64,000 nucleotides of DNA from CBDCMJ01 sp965224325 (GTDB taxonomy: Bacteria > Chloroflexota > Dehalococcoidia > Lucifugimonadales > UBA3495). The notes under the pieces are model-generated. The model did not search any database. It worked only from the letters and a program-made list of their open reading frames with translations, and was not told the origin of the DNA. The stretch is from NCBI GenBank assembly GCA_965224325.1, contig CBDCYT010000007.1:447270-511269 (forward strand). Reading direction: 5' to 3'. Each line of letters opens with the position of its first letter. Position 1 is the first letter of the stretch. Made by a program: the position numbers and the translations under genes. This document shows positions 27,934-37,281 of this stretch, piece by piece.

Positions 27934-27976
27934 GCGCCCCCTGCCTCTTCAGTCAGAGGCAGGGGGCGCTCTATTT
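27934..27976 (+). terminator. Strong hairpin terminator after the tubulin-like operon
   Basis: A perfect 15-bp GC-rich stem (27934-27948 with 27955-27969) closes a six-base loop and is followed by TCTATTT. It sits 59 bases after the stop of the 518-aa gene and separates it from the convergent reductase gene. The run after the stem is only partly T. Confidence 0.75.
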
Positions 27977-28230
27977 CCGTTCCCACTGGGCCAGTTCTCT
28001 CAAGTGTTGCCAACGTTCCCAACCCCACCGCTTCCAATATTACTGCGGCGGCGCCCGGGATGGAGAATTCTCGGCCGGTCTCACCGGCTCTCACGCTTGG
28101 CCATCCCGGCGGACGCCGCGTTTCGTGCCGCCGCGGCTCCCTTCATCTCGGAGCACCTGAAGCGGCTTTGGGCGATCGCTCATTTGGTAGTTGGAGGGAG
28201 CCCGGCTTTGGGCGGCTAATAACGGTCAGC

Positions 28231-29184
28231 TCACTCCGCATCTGGATGGGTGCTGATGAACCGGGCGGCTTTGGCCGGGTCCACGTGAGGCGCACGTACC
28301 TCCACCCCTGCCTGCTCCTCTTGAAGCAAGAACGTGACGCTGCTGTCCCGATCACCCCAGCCACGGTTCATGCCCTGTATGGCAATTTGCTCCGCGAGAT
28401 TGGCTATGGGCATGGGCACGTTGAATTCCTTCCCCAACTCCGTGGCCAGAGCGATATCTTTGCGCGCCAACGACAGGGCAAAGCTGGGGGGATCGAACTC
28501 GCCTCGGAACACGGTCTTGGGTATGCTCTCATGCAGGCCGCTCATCCGGCCCATGGCGCCGCGGCGCACGCATTCCCATAAGGCCTCCGGCTCAACACCG
28601 GCTTTGACACCTAGTGTCATCCCTTCGGCGATGGCCTGGCGCACACCGTGGCTAATCATGTTGTGCATCAGCTTTGCCACGCTACCGGCGCCGATTTCCC
28701 CGGCGTAGAAAACCTTGTCGCCAAAGGAGTCTAGCAGCGGCTTGATGCGATCAAAGATATCGCGGTCGCCACCAACCATCACGGCAAGGTTGCCGCTGGC
28801 CGCGCCGCTTTTACCGCCGCTCACCGGAGCATCCAACACGTACGCTCCCTTTTGCCGAAATTTGGGCTCAATTTCGCGGATTAGAGTTGGGCGGCTGGTA
28901 GAGAGGTCCACGTAGATTCCTCCCGGTTTGATTCCTTCCAACACTCCCTCTGAGCCCAGAGACACCGCCTCGACCTCTGTGGGTCCGGGCAACGAAGTAA
29001 ATGTTATGTCACTAAGCGCAGCTACCTGAGCCGGCGAGTCGCCCAGGCGGGCGCCCCCTTCCAGGAAAGTCCGAGTTGCCGCCTCGCGAATGTCGAAAAC
29101 GACCATGGGATAGCCCGCTTTCTGAATATTACCCGCCATGCCTCCCCCCATATTGCCCAATCCGATGAAGCCCACAGTTTCCAT
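28231..29184 (-). CDS. 3-hydroxyisobutyrate dehydrogenase / 2-hydroxy-3-oxopropionate reductase family
   Basis: NAD(P)-dependent beta-hydroxyacid dehydrogenase. The frame is open to 29244, but METVGFIGLGNMG at 29184 has AGGAGG seven bases upstream and puts the Rossmann motif GLGNMG at residues 8-13, so this is the start (317 residues). The second motif DAPVSGGKSGAASG (about 118-131) and the catalytic Lys171 in GAGSVAKLMHNM are present. The family includes 3-hydroxyisobutyrate dehydrogenase (valine breakdown), tartronate semialdehyde reductase and related enzymes; the residues visible do not separate them. No CoA-ligase or semialdehyde dehydrogenase lies beside it. The C-terminus (RFISTHPDAE) is normal in length. 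Confidence 0.88.
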   Translation of the reverse strand: METVGFIGLGNMGGGMAGNIQKAGYPMVVFDIREAATRTFLEGGARLGDSPAQVAALSDITFTSLPGPTEVEAVSLGSEGVLEGIKPGGIYVDLSTSRPTLIREIEPKFRQKGAYVLDAPVSGGKSGAASGNLAVMVGGDRDIFDRIKPLLDSFGDKVFYAGEIGAGSVAKLMHNMISHGVRQAIAEGMTLGVKAGVEPEALWECVRRGAMGRMSGLHESIPKTVFRGEFDPPSFALSLARKDIALATELGKEFNVPMPIANLAEQIAIQGMNRGWGDRDSSVTFLLQEEQAGVEVRAPHVDPAKAARFISTHPDAE

Positions 29185-29434
29185 GTCGTTTCCTCCTATA
29201 TTGGCTAATGTTGGAAATGCTTGTCGCTGCCCCTCAAGGGCCACCGGTGCGTCTGCCCCGGCAATTTAAAGCCGAACTCGGTCAGCCGGCACGCAGATTA
29301 TAGCCAATCGGGGCGGGTATCTCTACCAACGAATTTCGGTTGACTGCCGACAGGCGCCCGGTTACACTCATTTGTGGCCTAGTACAGAGTACAGCAGGGC
29401 CGCTAGGATATACCGCTACTACTGGGGTTTAAAT

Positions 29435-29665
29435 ATGACTGAACACACTTACAAAGTTGTTGAATTAGTCGGTTCTTCACAGGACGGACTGCAACAGGCT
29501 ATCGAAGGGGCCATCAGCCGGGCTGGGCAGACCCTACGGAATCTTGACTGGTTCGAGGTGAAAGAGATCCGCGGCAACATCCAGGATGGGCAAGTTGGGT
29601 GGTACCAGGTCAAGCTATCCGTTGGCTTCCGCGTTCTGGACCCCGCCGATCTTAACCAGGAGTGA
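29435..29665 (+). CDS. Dodecin
   Basis: Small flavin-binding protein that assembles into a hollow dodecamer and buffers riboflavin, FMN or lumichrome. The ATG at 29435 gives 76 residues starting TEHTYKVVELVGSS, exactly the family beginning; the longer frame from 29372 has no family match. Signature features: ELVGSS, the helix DGLQQAIEGAISRAGQTLRNL, the flavin-stacking Trp39 in LDWFEV, and the last strand VGWYQVKLSVGFRV. The ribosome site is weak (GGGG). It is a stand-alone gene between the dehydrogenase gene and a gene-free stretch. Confidence 0.93.
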   Translation: MTEHTYKVVELVGSSQDGLQQAIEGAISRAGQTLRNLDWFEVKEIRGNIQDGQVGWYQVKLSVGFRVLDPADLNQE

Positions 29666-30127
29666 CGCTGGATTGACCGCCACCTAATACTTTCGTGGCT
29701 GGACCGGCGGCGATGGAGCGGGTTGATTCCCGGGAGTTGGGACGAGTCGAGCGTAACTCAGCAGCCGGGCTCTTCGGTGTTACTCCCATCAAGCCCACCA
29801 TGAGGCGAGGCATGCTCGCCGGGCAGGGCCAAGTCCCATAGCCCAATGCCGTCAAACCGGTAGGAGCATATCCGGCAGGGGGCAACTCTTTGCAGAGCAA
29901 GTATTGCCCTCGGGCGGGGCTGACCGCTCTATAGGGGGGCTGCTAAACGCAGGGCCAAAGGGAGCCGTGGGCGCGGGTTGGCAACTTTGGCTTATCTGAG
30001 CCGGGGCGAATCCGGTGGATGTGGGCGTAGGACCTCTGAACAATGCCAGGCAAGGCGCTTGTAGCACTCTGTCCCCGGGCCCGACGGGGAAGAACGGGGA
30101 ACGGGGGCCGGGCGAAACGGCGCGAAT
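29666..30127. other. Gene-free stretch after dodecin
   Basis: About 460 bases between the dodecin stop and the amidohydrolase stop. I see no conserved protein in any frame, no RNA gene and no repeat. Confidence 0.5.
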
Positions 30128-31138
30128 CTAATTCAGGTTGTAAATCCTGGCGGCGTTTCCTCCCATTATCTTGGCCGTTTCCTCCTGGGTGCAATCGCTC
30201 AGGATTTCTCCCAATATCTGGCGGCTTCGCGGGAACGTTGACTCGGTGTGGGGGTAATCCGACCCCCACATGAGATTATCGACGCCGATGATGTCCCTGA
30301 GTCTTATGCCCAGCGCATCCTCCTGGAAACCGCAGAAGACGTTGCGGTGGAAGTATTCACTGGGCAGCATGCCTCCCCGGTAGTGATCCCACCACTTATC
30401 CCTGGGTGTCCTCTGAGAATACGTATAGTCCAAGCGGTCCAAGAAATGGGGTATCCAGCCCAACTCCATCTCCACCGATCCCACCTGCAGCTTCGGAAAG
30501 CGTTCAAATACGCTGCTATAGATCATGCCTGCCAAGGACATGCGCACCCAGTGGTCGACGTTGCACATGGCTTCGGGCCTCAGGGTTGTAGACCATACAA
30601 ACTCCTGGCCGCGCTCCGATCGATTGGTGGCTAGGTGCAACGATAGTGGCATTTGGAGGGCCTGGGCTGCCGCCCAGAGATAGTCATATTCCGGCTGATA
30701 GTAGCCCTCACCGGCCCGAGGATATACCGTGATCATTCCGCCCGCCAACCCCATGTTGGCGCAACGTTCCAGCTCTTTAACACCCAGCTTGACATCATCC
30801 AGGTTAATGCAGGCAATTCCCTTGATCCGGTCAGGGAATGTGTTGCAGAAGTCAGCCAACCAGTCGTTGTAGATTCTAAAGACTTCGTTCAGTAGACCGC
30901 TGTCGGGCAGGTTGTACATGAACAGGCCGACGGTGGGATAAACGATGCTCACGTCGATACCGTCGGTGTCCATGTCCTTTACGTGTTCTTCGGGAATCCA
31001 GCCTCCCGGCCGGACCTCCTCAACGTTCTTGGTCAGGGTCATCTTCTCCGGCTCATCGAATCTTAACCCAGCGTTGGAGCCGGGACCCAGCCCGGTGACC
31101 TTGTACCCATCGCAGAACCACCAGTCCCCATCCTCCAA
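30128..31138 (-). CDS. Amidohydrolase_2 family metal-dependent hydrolase, main part of a frameshifted gene
   Basis: A TIM-barrel amidohydrolase of the ACMSD/decarboxylase-hydrolase group, often annotated amidohydrolase 2. This 336-residue frame holds most of the barrel: DTDGIDVSIVYPT, FPDRIKGIACINLDD, the metal-ligand segment LSLHLATN (about 183-190), and the C-terminal GVDNLMWGSDYPHTESTFP with the catalytic Asp and His. Its first codons (EDGDWWFCDGYKV) are not a natural start: the true N-terminus with the metal motif DNHVMEP is in another frame just upstream (31063-31251). A net one-base loss or two-base gain near 31145-31155 breaks the gene. Without the first metal motif this part is probably inactive, unless the shift is a sequencing or assembly error. 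Confidence 0.75.
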   Translation of the reverse strand: MEDGDWWFCDGYKVTGLGPGSNAGLRFDEPEKMTLTKNVEEVRPGGWIPEEHVKDMDTDGIDVSIVYPTVGLFMYNLPDSGLLNEVFRIYNDWLADFCNTFPDRIKGIACINLDDVKLGVKELERCANMGLAGGMITVYPRAGEGYYQPEYDYLWAAAQALQMPLSLHLATNRSERGQEFVWSTTLRPEAMCNVDHWVRMSLAGMIYSSVFERFPKLQVGSVEMELGWIPHFLDRLDYTYSQRTPRDKWWDHYRGGMLPSEYFHRNVFCGFQEDALGIRLRDIIGVDNLMWGSDYPHTESTFPRSRQILGEILSDCTQEETAKIMGGNAARIYNLN

Positions 31139-31251
31139 CCGCTCCAGGTGTGGGGCATCCGGTCTTTGAACTCGGCAGCGGCCCCGTTAAGCCACAGGTC
31201 TCCAGGCTCCATCACGTGATTATCGGAGGATATTATCCTCTGGTCAGCCAT
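31063..31251 (-). pseudogene. N-terminal fragment of the frameshifted amidohydrolase
   Basis: Reads MADQRIISSDNHVMEPGDLW, the classic opening of amidohydrolase_2 enzymes (metal-binding Asp-x-His), then KDRMPHTWSG, where the next expected residues HLERLEDGDWW continue in the frame of the main downstream part. The frame change falls at about 31145-31155, at the sequence CCCCACACCTGG (minus strand). Proper ribosome site and start; the gene as a whole would be 30128-31251. Confidence 0.75.
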
Positions 31252-31364
31252 TCTTCGCTCTCCGGCGCGCTATCACCGCTCCGGCTCCCAGGTTGGCTGG
31301 GAGCCGGTTGGTAAGTATCCCCACTTGGGCGAGATTCCGCCAACGGGTTATCAGTGGTTTGAGA

Positions 31365-33065
31365 TCAGTGGTTCGATTGATACAAAGCGTTCCTCATCAC
31401 GCGGCCCGGAAGCGCCCCGGTATGCTTACCGTTCTCGATCAGCACTTCTCCATTTACCACCGTTGCCTCGATTCCCTCCGCCAGCTCACTGATTCGCCAT
31501 CCTCCGGCGGGAAAGTCGTAGGCAGTGTCTTCGGGAAGGGTGCGGACCGTGTCGGGATCGAAGATCGTTATGTCAGCTGCCATTCCCGGATGCAGCAGAC
31601 CCCGGTCATAGATACCGAAGGTGGATGCCGACTCGAAGGTCAGGCGCCGGACTGCCTTCTCCAAGCTCATGATGCCCTGTTCCCTTACCCAGTACCCCAA
31701 CAACCGGGTGCTGTAACCGTAGCCGCCGTGGAACTGCACGTGAGCGCCGCCGTCGGACAGGCCCACGATGGTGTTGGGATAATTGAGGATCTGGGACACC
31801 GCATCTTTGTCGACGTTATTATCGCCCTGTACAAAGACCGTATTTAGGTCCTCTTCCACCGCTAGGTCTAGGAACGCGTCTATGATCCTCTTCCCTTGTT
31901 CCTGGGCAATCTCGCTAATGGACTTGCCCTTGAGCCCGCTGTTCTTCGCCAACACCAGCTCATCCACCCACATGTACTCGTACCAGTTTTTGGCTATGTT
32001 GGCCTCCCGCACCTCTACGCTCCAGGCCACAGCCTCCTCATGGAGTTTGTCGCGGACCTGAGGATCGCTATAAGCCCGTAGCTTCTCATCATCCGACTCA
32101 AGCAAAATGGGGTGCCAGGTGGGCAAACCCCGGAACTGCTGGCAGTTCCTCAGGGTGAAGCGCTGGGTTGTGCTGTTGGGAGTGCACAGCGGATAGGCTC
32201 TGATACCAGCCTTGGAAGTCTCATCGACGACCGCCATAAGCTCCTTCCACTCGTTGGGCCTACGAACAGTCTGGCCGAGGTTGTTATAGACCACTTGGCG
32301 GCCGGTGGCCTGGGAAAGCTTGCTCATTAGGCGGCTTTCAATCTCAGCGCCTCGCCCGCCGCCGCTTTGGATAATGCCGGTGCCCAACTCTCTGAGAACG
32401 TCCCCCAAGGCGAAAATCTCTTCTTCGGCAGCCCATACGGCGGGAATCAAAACACCCTGTGGATCGTAATGGCCTTTATTACGGGAGACGGAAAGGCCCA
32501 AGGCGCCGGCGTTAATTGCGTCCGCGACGAGCCCTTGCATCGATTGGAGTTCATCCTGGGTGGGAGGCCGGCCTTGACATTCGTCTCCCATGACGTAGTA
32601 CCGGACTGCAGAATGGCCTATTAGAGTTCCCACGTTCACTCCCAGGCGCTGGTCCAAAGTATCCATGTATTCGGAGACAGAGTTCCAGGAGAAGTCCACG
32701 GTTCTCAGCACGTCCATGGGGATGGCTTCCACGTAGGACAGGAACTCGGACAGCCTTTCCTGGGTCCCAGGCTTGACGGGAGCCAGTGACAAAGAGCAGT
32801 TGCCGATTATCACAGTGGTTGCCCCGTGGTAGCAGGAGAAGCTGCACAAGGGGTCCCAGAGCACTTGGGCGTCGTAGTGGCAGTGATTGTCCACGAATCC
32901 AGGGGAGATGACCAAGCCATCGGCGTCTATCGTCCGTGTTGCCTGGCCGCTTAATTTGCCCAACTCGACGATCTTGCCGTCCTTTACCGCAACGTCTCCG
33001 TGAAACGAAGGCATACCTGAGCCGTCAACTATCCTCCCGTTCTTCAACAACAGGTCGTAAGCCAT
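31365..33065 (-). CDS. N-acyl-D-amino-acid deacylase-type amidohydrolase (second copy)
   Basis: A 566-residue D-aminoacylase-type enzyme. The start at 33065 (MAYDLLLKNGRIVDGSG) is chosen because GGAGGG lies six bases upstream and the residues are the family beginning; the frame runs on to 33119. The metal motif is HCHYD at 61-65 (FVDNHCHYDAQVLWDP), the form typical of the N-acyl-D-aspartate/glutamate deacylase and related hydrolases. NLGQTVR, GLSDGGAHVQFHG (about 470) and GLLHPGMAADITIFDPD follow. It shares the plan and the C-terminal NGxxLIENGKHTGALPGRV ending with the copy at 19.5 kb, so the genome carries paralogues for acylated D-amino acids, cell-wall debris or related cyclic amides. Substrate not determined. 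Confidence 0.88.
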   Translation of the reverse strand: MAYDLLLKNGRIVDGSGMPSFHGDVAVKDGKIVELGKLSGQATRTIDADGLVISPGFVDNHCHYDAQVLWDPLCSFSCYHGATTVIIGNCSLSLAPVKPGTQERLSEFLSYVEAIPMDVLRTVDFSWNSVSEYMDTLDQRLGVNVGTLIGHSAVRYYVMGDECQGRPPTQDELQSMQGLVADAINAGALGLSVSRNKGHYDPQGVLIPAVWAAEEEIFALGDVLRELGTGIIQSGGGRGAEIESRLMSKLSQATGRQVVYNNLGQTVRRPNEWKELMAVVDETSKAGIRAYPLCTPNSTTQRFTLRNCQQFRGLPTWHPILLESDDEKLRAYSDPQVRDKLHEEAVAWSVEVREANIAKNWYEYMWVDELVLAKNSGLKGKSISEIAQEQGKRIIDAFLDLAVEEDLNTVFVQGDNNVDKDAVSQILNYPNTIVGLSDGGAHVQFHGGYGYSTRLLGYWVREQGIMSLEKAVRRLTFESASTFGIYDRGLLHPGMAADITIFDPDTVRTLPEDTAYDFPAGGWRISELAEGIEATVVNGEVLIENGKHTGALPGRVMRNALYQSNH

Positions 33066-33170
33066 TAGCCGCCCTCCTCTGTGATTCCTATAGCTAAATT
33101 GGTGTCCATTATAACCCACGGTTAAGCGCTATCACTGCCGCCAATTATACGGGGTGTGGAAGTATCGGTA

Positions 33171-33204
33171 CAGGCCCGCCGCCAGAGCGGGCCTGGCCTT
33201 TCGA
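33171..33204. terminator. Hairpin with terminator shape
   Basis: CAGGCCCGC (33171-33179) pairs perfectly with GCGGGCCTG (33187-33195) over a seven-base loop and is followed by GCCTTTCG. It lies upstream of the leftward deacylase start, in a region with no gene on the plus strand, so its use is unclear. Confidence 0.4.
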
Positions 33205-33357
33205 TTCTCGGCTTCGCATCGGTCCCATCCATTCGCCCTGGACTTGTGAAAGGACCGTCCGCTGATGGTTCGAAGGGCTCACCACGGGCGGACTCCATCA
33301 AATTGGCGATCCTAGGACGAATCGACAAGTGGATGAAAGCCGAATGAAGTTGCAGGG

Positions 33358-33385
33358 CAGAAGCGCAGCCTCAGAAGCGCAGCCT
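33358..33385 (+). repeat. Perfect 14-bp tandem duplication
   Basis: CAGAAGCGCAGCCT occurs twice in direct tandem (33358-33371 and 33372-33385) within the gene-poor 33205-33885 stretch. That stretch also has an AT-rich part (33570-33715) in contrast with its surroundings. No conserved gene is visible there. Confidence 0.6.
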
Positions 33386-33885
33386 AATGACGTGGAGTGT
33401 AACTCCGGAGCAGAGGTGAGCTGTGGGGAGGCGAGGATGAGCAGGTGCGAAGTCAGCGCTTCGCAGCGGGCGCGCCGTCATCGGGAGGTCCATTTGTGGT
33501 ATCCAAGGCATACCGGAAGTGCGGCGCAAAAGCGCACTTGGCTTACTCCAATCGTACCGTATAGCTGACGCCAGGACTGGTAAAATTGCAATTTACATCT
33601 CTACAATGTCACTTTGACATATATTAACCGCACCACTAGGAAGCGAAGTTATTACAAACAGCCTGTTGTTAATGCAATCTCCATACAGTTTGAGTCATCA
33701 AATATAACTCGGAGTTGAACTGGCCCAGGATTAACGGCATTAATCCGGTAAATGTCGGCGCCGTCTCCGATACGCCACCGCCCTCCGACACGCCCCGAGG
33801 CGTTAGCCGTGCCAGGAACAGGCAATCAGGAGGATGCCATAAGCCCGATTATTCTACGTATTCGCGACTGGAGCCTTGGCCAGAG

Positions 33886-35808
33886 TCAATCATTGGAATC
33901 AGGTGTCCAGGTCACATCACGGACGATCTCTAGAAATAAAAGGATATGGGAAAAGCACAAACTGTAATCGGCGGGAGTTGGCGCCGGCGTGGGCGTGGCC
34001 GGGCCGGAAGGTCTGGTCGAGCCGGTCTCCGTCGGTGTCGCTGGGTTATCGGAATCGATCTCCGAGCATCCTCCTCGGTTGCAGGCAACCACCCAGTAAT
34101 AGTTATTGCGGTCTGAAGGACTGGGGTGCAGGTAGGTCGTCTCGACGACGTTCGTGGCCAGCTCCTTGCAGAATATCGCACTGCCTTCCCTGTTCAACCC
34201 ACAGTCGGATGCCTGAAAGTCGTCGTAATAGACGTTGTAGTGGTCCGCTCCGTCCACAGCGTCCCAGCTGACGCGTATCGCCGAGCCCTCATGGGCGAAC
34301 CGCACGTTCTCCGGCCCAGTGGGGATGGGCTCGATGGGCGAGGCCGGATTGGCAGAGTGGATCTCCGAGCATCCCCCTCGGTTGCAGGCCACCACATAGT
34401 AATGGTTATTGCGGCCGGAAGGACTGGTGTGAATGTAGGTTGTCTCGGTAACGTTCGGTGCCAGTTCTTCGCAAGGGCCCGGACCGTTCAATCTCAACGA
34501 ACAGTTGGAGTCGAAGTAGACGTCTTGATACACGTAGTAGTGGTCCGCTCCGTCCACAGGGTTCCAGCTGACGCGTATCGCCGAGCCCTCATGGGCGAAC
34601 CGCTCGTTCTCCGGTCCAGAGGGGATGGGCACGATGGGCGTGGCCGAGTTGTCATCGTCGATCCACGAGCATCCGTGACTGTTGCAGGCAACCACCCAGT
34701 AGTATTTGTTGCCGGCTGAGGGGTTGGTGTGGAGGTAGGTCGGCTCAACAAGGTTCGCGTCCAACTCCTCGCACCCGACCAAGGTGCCGTCGAACGGCGA
34801 CACCCCGCAGTAGCCGAGGTCATCGGAATAGATGGTGTAATATTCCGCATCGCTGACCGCATCCCAACTGATCCATACCACTGATCCTTCAATCTCGTAT
34901 TGCACGTTGACTGGTTTGCCTGGCCTGGGATCTAATGAAACGGAGATGGTATAGGCACCTGTGCTGTTTCCGCTGTCTCCGCTGTCTCCCAGCACCGCTA
35001 GATAAGCGGTGCCCGCACTCTCTGCTTCCCAATACAAGGATCTCTCTTGGTCGCCCGGCTCGAGCTCTATGCCTATTTGCAAGCCGTCGGGCAAGAGCAC
35101 CGAGAGTTCGGGCAAGGTTCCACTAGCCACTTCAATCAGATACAGTTCCCCCTGTTCGGCTTGGAAGAAATATTTGTCCCACTCGCCTGGGTTGTCCAGC
35201 GCCGCTTCCACACGCTCTCCCACCACTAGCTCCGTCTCATCCCAGCCCCGCGCAAAATTCTCATCAATGCAGCCAGCCGCAACCAGACGCTCACGGACTT
35301 CGGGAGTCATGCCGCTAATGGCCTCGCCCGTTGCTTGGAAGTTGCCAAGTCCTGCCCCGGAGAAAACTAAAGCTGCAATGCCTTCGGACGTGATCACATC
35401 ACCCTTGGAGCCGCCGTAGTCGTCTACCGCCGCCTTTAGAGCTCTAATGTAGGCCACGGTCCCATTGTGATATTCAGCTACTTCGGGCGGTGGGTTGATT
35501 GCCTCCAATGCCGCAATAAAGAGTTCCAGGTCCGCCGAGTGCTCCCTGTAGGTCATATCCGGAATCTCCCCTTCCTCTTCCTCTCCCTCTTCCTCAGTAC
35601 ACATTGCCGCCACGTACTCGTCCAGGGACATTCGGGAAGTTCCCGGCGCCGGAGCCGGCGTGGCTGTGTCGCCTGCGGGCGTCGAAATAGGCTTGGCTGT
35701 AAGTTCCAGAGGTGGCAGTTCACCGCCGCAGGCGGATAGCGCAGCAGTTATGAGCGGGAACCCCAGCAGGATACTGGCCCAGCGCAGAGTCGTAGCTTCA
35801 AAATGCAT
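33886..35808 (-). CDS. Lipoprotein with three cysteine-rich fibronectin-III-like repeats
   Basis: A 640-residue predicted outer-face lipoprotein: signal sequence with lipobox LSAC and lipidated Cys27, then a Thr/Pro-rich linker and an acidic stretch (EEEGEEEEGE). A helical domain follows (about 75-200), then a pre-peptidase-like beta domain (about 205-310, LPDGLQIGIELEPGD) and three repeats (about 315-600). The repeats share SWDAVDGADHYYVY, a pair of Cys in the middle, ETTYLHTSPS and VVACNRGGCSEI, a fibronectin-III pattern with four Cys each, probably disulfides. The C-terminal end after PTPAPTPADY is hydrophobic and unlike the rest, as if the original stop was lost. A two-component system is encoded divergently 240 bases away. 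Probably an adhesion or sensing protein; the ligand is unknown. Confidence 0.78.
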   Translation of the reverse strand: MHFEATTLRWASILLGFPLITAALSACGGELPPLELTAKPISTPAGDTATPAPAPGTSRMSLDEYVAAMCTEEEGEEEEGEIPDMTYREHSADLELFIAALEAINPPPEVAEYHNGTVAYIRALKAAVDDYGGSKGDVITSEGIAALVFSGAGLGNFQATGEAISGMTPEVRERLVAAGCIDENFARGWDETELVVGERVEAALDNPGEWDKYFFQAEQGELYLIEVASGTLPELSVLLPDGLQIGIELEPGDQERSLYWEAESAGTAYLAVLGDSGDSGNSTGAYTISVSLDPRPGKPVNVQYEIEGSVVWISWDAVSDAEYYTIYSDDLGYCGVSPFDGTLVGCEELDANLVEPTYLHTNPSAGNKYYWVVACNSHGCSWIDDDNSATPIVPIPSGPENERFAHEGSAIRVSWNPVDGADHYYVYQDVYFDSNCSLRLNGPGPCEELAPNVTETTYIHTSPSGRNNHYYVVACNRGGCSEIHSANPASPIEPIPTGPENVRFAHEGSAIRVSWDAVDGADHYNVYYDDFQASDCGLNREGSAIFCKELATNVVETTYLHPSPSDRNNYYWVVACNRGGCSEIDSDNPATPTETGSTRPSGPATPTPAPTPADYSLCFSHILLFLEIVRDVTWTPDSND

Positions 35809-36044
35809 TTATGTCCTCCCTAGAAGTGCAGTTCCACGCCCGACGGTCGGGTTCCCGTAGTTCTCGGGCGAATTGCTCAACGCCCGTAAGCCCCCGATAG
35901 GAATATAGCCTTCATATTGCCTTCTCGCGTGGCGCGCCGTAAAGTTCGTTTATACCTATGTAAAATAGTACATTATACTTATCCCGTGGGGTACAAACGA
36001 ACCTAGTCAACGCAACTGAGCGGCGTATACCGTTTAGGTCGGGC

Positions 36045-37280
36045 TTGAATCTAAAGAACACGGCACGCGATGCTTTTGGAAGGTCGGGGCAGGCACTTGA
36101 CCGGAACGATCCGGATGAATTGCGTTATGGCCTGAGGATTTCGGTATGGGTGCGATGGTTCGTCGTAGTTGCCTGGTTGGCTCAGCTTCACTATCGAGTC
36201 AACTTCGACCATCCTGCCTATGTCGCCCATACCCTGTTCGCCGTATCGCTGTTGGTGCTGAACGGCTACGTCCACTATCAGATCGAGACAGGGCGGACGG
36301 TGACGTGGCGTTGGGCGCTCGCCCTCAGCGCGATGGACGCGGTGATGCTCACCGGGGGTCTGGTGATCGCCGGCGGATTCGCGAACACTTTCTTCGTTAT
36401 GTATTACCCGGCCCTCGCCATGTTCGCCGTCGTGTTCACGTCACTGAGGCTCAGCTTTGCCGGGGTCACTTTGATAGCGGTGGTGTACGCGTCGTTGAGC
36501 CTGATAATGGAGCCGGGTGTCGACTTTGAAATTAAGGAGGAGAAGGTCCTGTTCACAAGGATCGTCTGCATGTTCGCGGTCGTGGCGGCGGTCAATCTGG
36601 TGTCGAGGTTCGAGCGGATGCGAAGGAGAGAGGCAGTGGATAGGGAACGGCAACTACAACAGGAGCGGATCGAACTCTCGCAGACCATTCATGACACGAT
36701 AGCGCAGTCCGCCTACTTGATTGGCCTGGGTCTCGAAACAGCGATTGAGCTTGTGGGATCGGAGACACGGGACGAGTTGAGAGACAAGCTGAAGGCCACC
36801 CATGCGCTGGCGAAGTCGACTATGTGGGAGTTGAGGCATCCCATCGACATAGGCCCGATATTCGAGGGACGGGAACTGAACCGGGTACTGCGGTCGCACG
36901 CCTCGACCTTCGCCACCATCACGTCGATCCCCACCGAGGTGGTCCAGTCTGGCAAGGAGCCGCCGCTTCCTATGCATACTCGGAGATTGCCCTTTTCCGT
37001 AGCTTACAACGCCATGACGAACGCACTTCGCCACTCCAACGCCTCAAGGGTCACCATCTCACTGAGCTTTGAGAGTCATGAGCTCCGCATGTCCATATCG
37101 GACGACGGGGTCGGCCTCCCCGATGACTACGCAGAGCGCGGCCACGGTTTCAGGGATATGGTGGCGGACGCTGAGCGTATGGGAGGAGACGTCCAGGCGG
37201 CACCGGGCGAGTCCGGCCGGGGCGCTACTGTAACCTGCACTATCCCACACGGCGCGATTACGACTCAAGGAGGCATTTGA
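36045..37280 (+). CDS. Membrane sensor histidine kinase (NarL-type, HisKA_3)
   Basis: A 411-residue kinase with five or six membrane helices in residues about 34-190 and no large outer domain. It has the HisKA_3 dimerisation helix with phospho-acceptor His216 (LSQTIHDTIAQ) and a HATPase_c domain with the N-box NALRHSNA, G-box SDDGVGLP and a later GHGFRDMV. It phosphorylates the response regulator whose gene follows with one base between them. The start is a TTG at 36045 and the ribosome site is weak, so the exact N-terminus is uncertain. The compact membrane part suggests sensing within the bilayer or through the adjacent lipoprotein; that link is inference. Nothing is broken in the catalytic motifs. 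Confidence 0.9.
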   Translation: MNLKNTARDAFGRSGQALDRNDPDELRYGLRISVWVRWFVVVAWLAQLHYRVNFDHPAYVAHTLFAVSLLVLNGYVHYQIETGRTVTWRWALALSAMDAVMLTGGLVIAGGFANTFFVMYYPALAMFAVVFTSLRLSFAGVTLIAVVYASLSLIMEPGVDFEIKEEKVLFTRIVCMFAVVAAVNLVSRFERMRRREAVDRERQLQQERIELSQTIHDTIAQSAYLIGLGLETAIELVGSETRDELRDKLKATHALAKSTMWELRHPIDIGPIFEGRELNRVLRSHASTFATITSIPTEVVQSGKEPPLPMHTRRLPFSVAYNAMTNALRHSNASRVTISLSFESHELRMSISDDGVGLPDDYAERGHGFRDMVADAERMGGDVQAAPGESGRGATVTCTIPHGAITTQGGI

Positions 37281-37281
37281 C

